Below, in pieces: positions 62,850 to 64,000 of a DNA stretch of 64,000 nucleotides. The notes below the pieces were generated by a model, which saw nothing but the letters and a program-made list of their open reading frames with translations, had not been told where the DNA came from and did no database searches. The position numbers and the translations under genes were made by a program. The first letter of the stretch is position 1. Each line of letters opens with the position of its first letter. This DNA is from Seminavis robusta (lineage: Eukaryota; Bacillariophyta; Bacillariophyceae; Naviculales; Naviculaceae). The DNA is taken from positions 1 to 64,000 of the forward strand of contig CAICTM010000022.1 in the NCBI GenBank assembly GCA_903772945.1, in the 5' to 3' direction.

Positions 62850-64000
62850 ATGACGTCGGCTGCCGCCGAGCCGCCATCATTGGCAGAGAGGCAAAAGACG
62901 GCTGCATCAGAGCTTTCCAGCCTGGGCCGTGTGTCTCATAAACTCGCCCTGGTAGATTCCTCAGAGCGCCTGCAACAGGTTTTAGAAAAGTTGCTTCCGA
63001 GATTACTCAAGAGAATTGGCGACAACCACCAACAGCAGCTCAAACTGGCTCGCGATTCTGCAGATAATCAACTGAGAAGTACTCATGACAAGATCCACGC
63101 CAAGTTGGTGGAAATGCTGGGGCACACCATGAAGCGAGTGCGAGATGACAAAGCCTGCAAGCTGCCCTGTAAAGATATCCTTCAACTTTTGCTCGAAGAA
63201 GAAACTGCTACCGGTACTTCTTCAATAACAATGTCCACCAATGATCAAGCTGGTAGAATTCAGGAACAAGCGACAACCCCAACGGTAGCGGACACACAAA
63301 GCATACCCAAAGCGAAAACAAATGTCGATCCGTTCACGCTCAACTTGGCGTTGGCATTCCTTACGCTTGGGCTACCACGAAGTTCCACGCACAACGAAGT
63401 AGAAGCATTGCTACCCTCATTGCTTGCACTGGTTGGTCACTATTCAGGCCTCGCAGCTATTCGAACACCCGCCAAAAAGATGCAATCCAACCAAGTTGGA
63501 CACTTGCTCCTAAGGTCAATTGAATGGATGGTGGAGGACGAAAACAAATTGTCCAAGTCGCCTTTGTTGGGGATGAATAAGTCCAGAAAAACACAAAATG
63601 AGCCTGCCAAAGATACCTCCATGACATTGGCCAGAAAAGTATGTGAACAGGACCAAAGGGTGGCTGGTGCTGTCTTTGATCTTCTACTAGATGGCATTCT
63701 CTATCAGACAGTTGCAGGCAACGTGCCACCGAATGGGCTGTCACAAGCAGGTCACGAGCGCCTCAAGTCTGGAAGCTCTACCAGCGAGCGAGATTGGGCA
63801 GCCGAGAAGGCTCCATCCATGAAATTGATGGAGTTCAAATTAGCTCTTCTAGATTTTATTGCTCCTAGCAGACGGTGGGCCATATTTGCTGCATCCAGCA
63901 CCAACACGACAAGTGTATCCAGAACCGTGGCCCTTTTAGTGGCGGCAACGGGGGATCCGAATCCAGAAGTGGCACAGCGGGCGACTACATATCTGAAGAT
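62850..64000 (+). CDS. ECM29-like proteasome adaptor, 5' part (runs off the window)
   Basis: An open frame from the ATG at 62850 continues in frame to the end of the window (383 complete codons). After an acidic/Ala-rich start, residues 22-110 give LSSLGRVSHKLALVDSSERL, LLPRLLKRIGDN and DKIHAKLVEMLGHTMKRVRD followed by KLPCKDILQLLLEE. This matches the start of ECM29, where an alpha-solenoid begins with ELRLALADTDEK-like and LLKL...VLSHINKR-like helices and KLPV. Later parts (NLALAFLTLGLPRSS, LLLRSIEWMVEDENKLS, DPNPEVAQRATTYL) fit HEAT-type repeats. ECM29 tethers the 26S proteasome to other complexes. No intron is evident in this part. Confidence 0.8.
   Translation, partial: MTSAAAEPPSLAERQKTAASELSSLGRVSHKLALVDSSERLQQVLEKLLPRLLKRIGDNHQQQLKLARDSADNQLRSTHDKIHAKLVEMLGHTMKRVRDDKACKLPCKDILQLLLEEETATGTSSITMSTNDQAGRIQEQATTPTVADTQSIPKAKTNVDPFTLNLALAFLTLGLPRSSTHNEVEALLPSLLALVGHYSGLAAIRTPAKKMQSNQVGHLLLRSIEWMVEDENKLSKSPLLGMNKSRKTQNEPAKDTSMTLARKVCEQDQRVAGAVFDLLLDGILYQTVAGNVPPNGLSQAGHERLKSGSSTSERDWAAEKAPSMKLMEFKLALLDFIAPSRRWAIFAASSTNTTSVSRTVALLVAATGDPNPEVAQRATTYLK

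Noticed and set aside
1-64000. tRNA or rRNA genes
   Set aside because: No cloverleaf with matching A and B boxes was seen by eye; a covariance search would be needed to exclude tRNAs.

Overview
The window reads as nuclear DNA of a diatom, probably a repeat-rich pennate species. Evidence for this: genes are intron-poor with short GTAAG/GTGAG introns of roughly 70-190 bp. One secreted protein has an AF-type signal-peptide/transit-peptide junction of the kind used for four-membrane plastids, and another has a signal followed by a twin-arginine lumen signal. A silaffin-like Ser/Gly/Lys/Asp repeat protein is present. The NRT2 nitrate porter carries an N-terminal REYE...GDNP domain that I know mainly from diatom proteins. 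Aspartokinase and homoserine dehydrogenase are fused. The species cannot be fixed from sequence alone.

Layout. 1-9.6 kb is mostly accessory DNA: a frame-broken gene, clusters of a TCGTCTCCTA motif (two related blocks), a terminal-inverted-repeat element containing a short array and a decayed Ty3/gypsy LTR element, a foldback element, a frameshifted small gene and a TMEM45-like membrane protein gene whose 3' end is fused to an inverted copy of a neighbouring glycosyltransferase tail. 9.7-42.3 kb is gene-dense: GT25 glycosyltransferase, gamma-glutamyl hydrolase, an EF-hand two-pore channel, two tandem arrestin-fold genes, a proteasome beta2-like subunit with a signal peptide, a Lys/Glu-rich membrane protein, an extended NRT2, aspartokinase-homoserine dehydrogenase, a TPR protein, a six-repeat Cys-rich secreted protein, a plastid-targeted protein, a TTD14-like P-loop/CYTH protein and a class C GPCR with a sugar-binding-protein ectodomain. 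42.9-47.6 kb holds inverted repeats and a decayed Mutator-like transposon with an LTR inserted in its transposase. 48.4-64 kb has a ZIFL-type MFS transporter, the silaffin-like gene, a FAH-family hydrolase, a probable thylakoid-lumen protein, an unrecognised gene, a DAG/sphingolipid kinase, a LINE tail, a second motif cluster (TCGTCTGAC), a MITE with a clear target-site duplication, and the 5' end of an ECM29-like gene that runs off the window.

I resolved exon structures by hand for nine genes, checking donor/acceptor dinucleotides and reading phase (two-pore channel, both arrestins, NRT2, AK-HSD, TPR protein, TTD14-like, GPCR, ZIFL transporter). There is no operon logic; neighbours are mostly functionally unrelated. 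Themes that recur are nutrient uptake (nitrate, ZIFL), signalling (GPCR, arrestins, Ca-gated channel, DAG kinase) and the proteasome (beta2-like, ECM29). I found no tRNA, rRNA or CRISPR.
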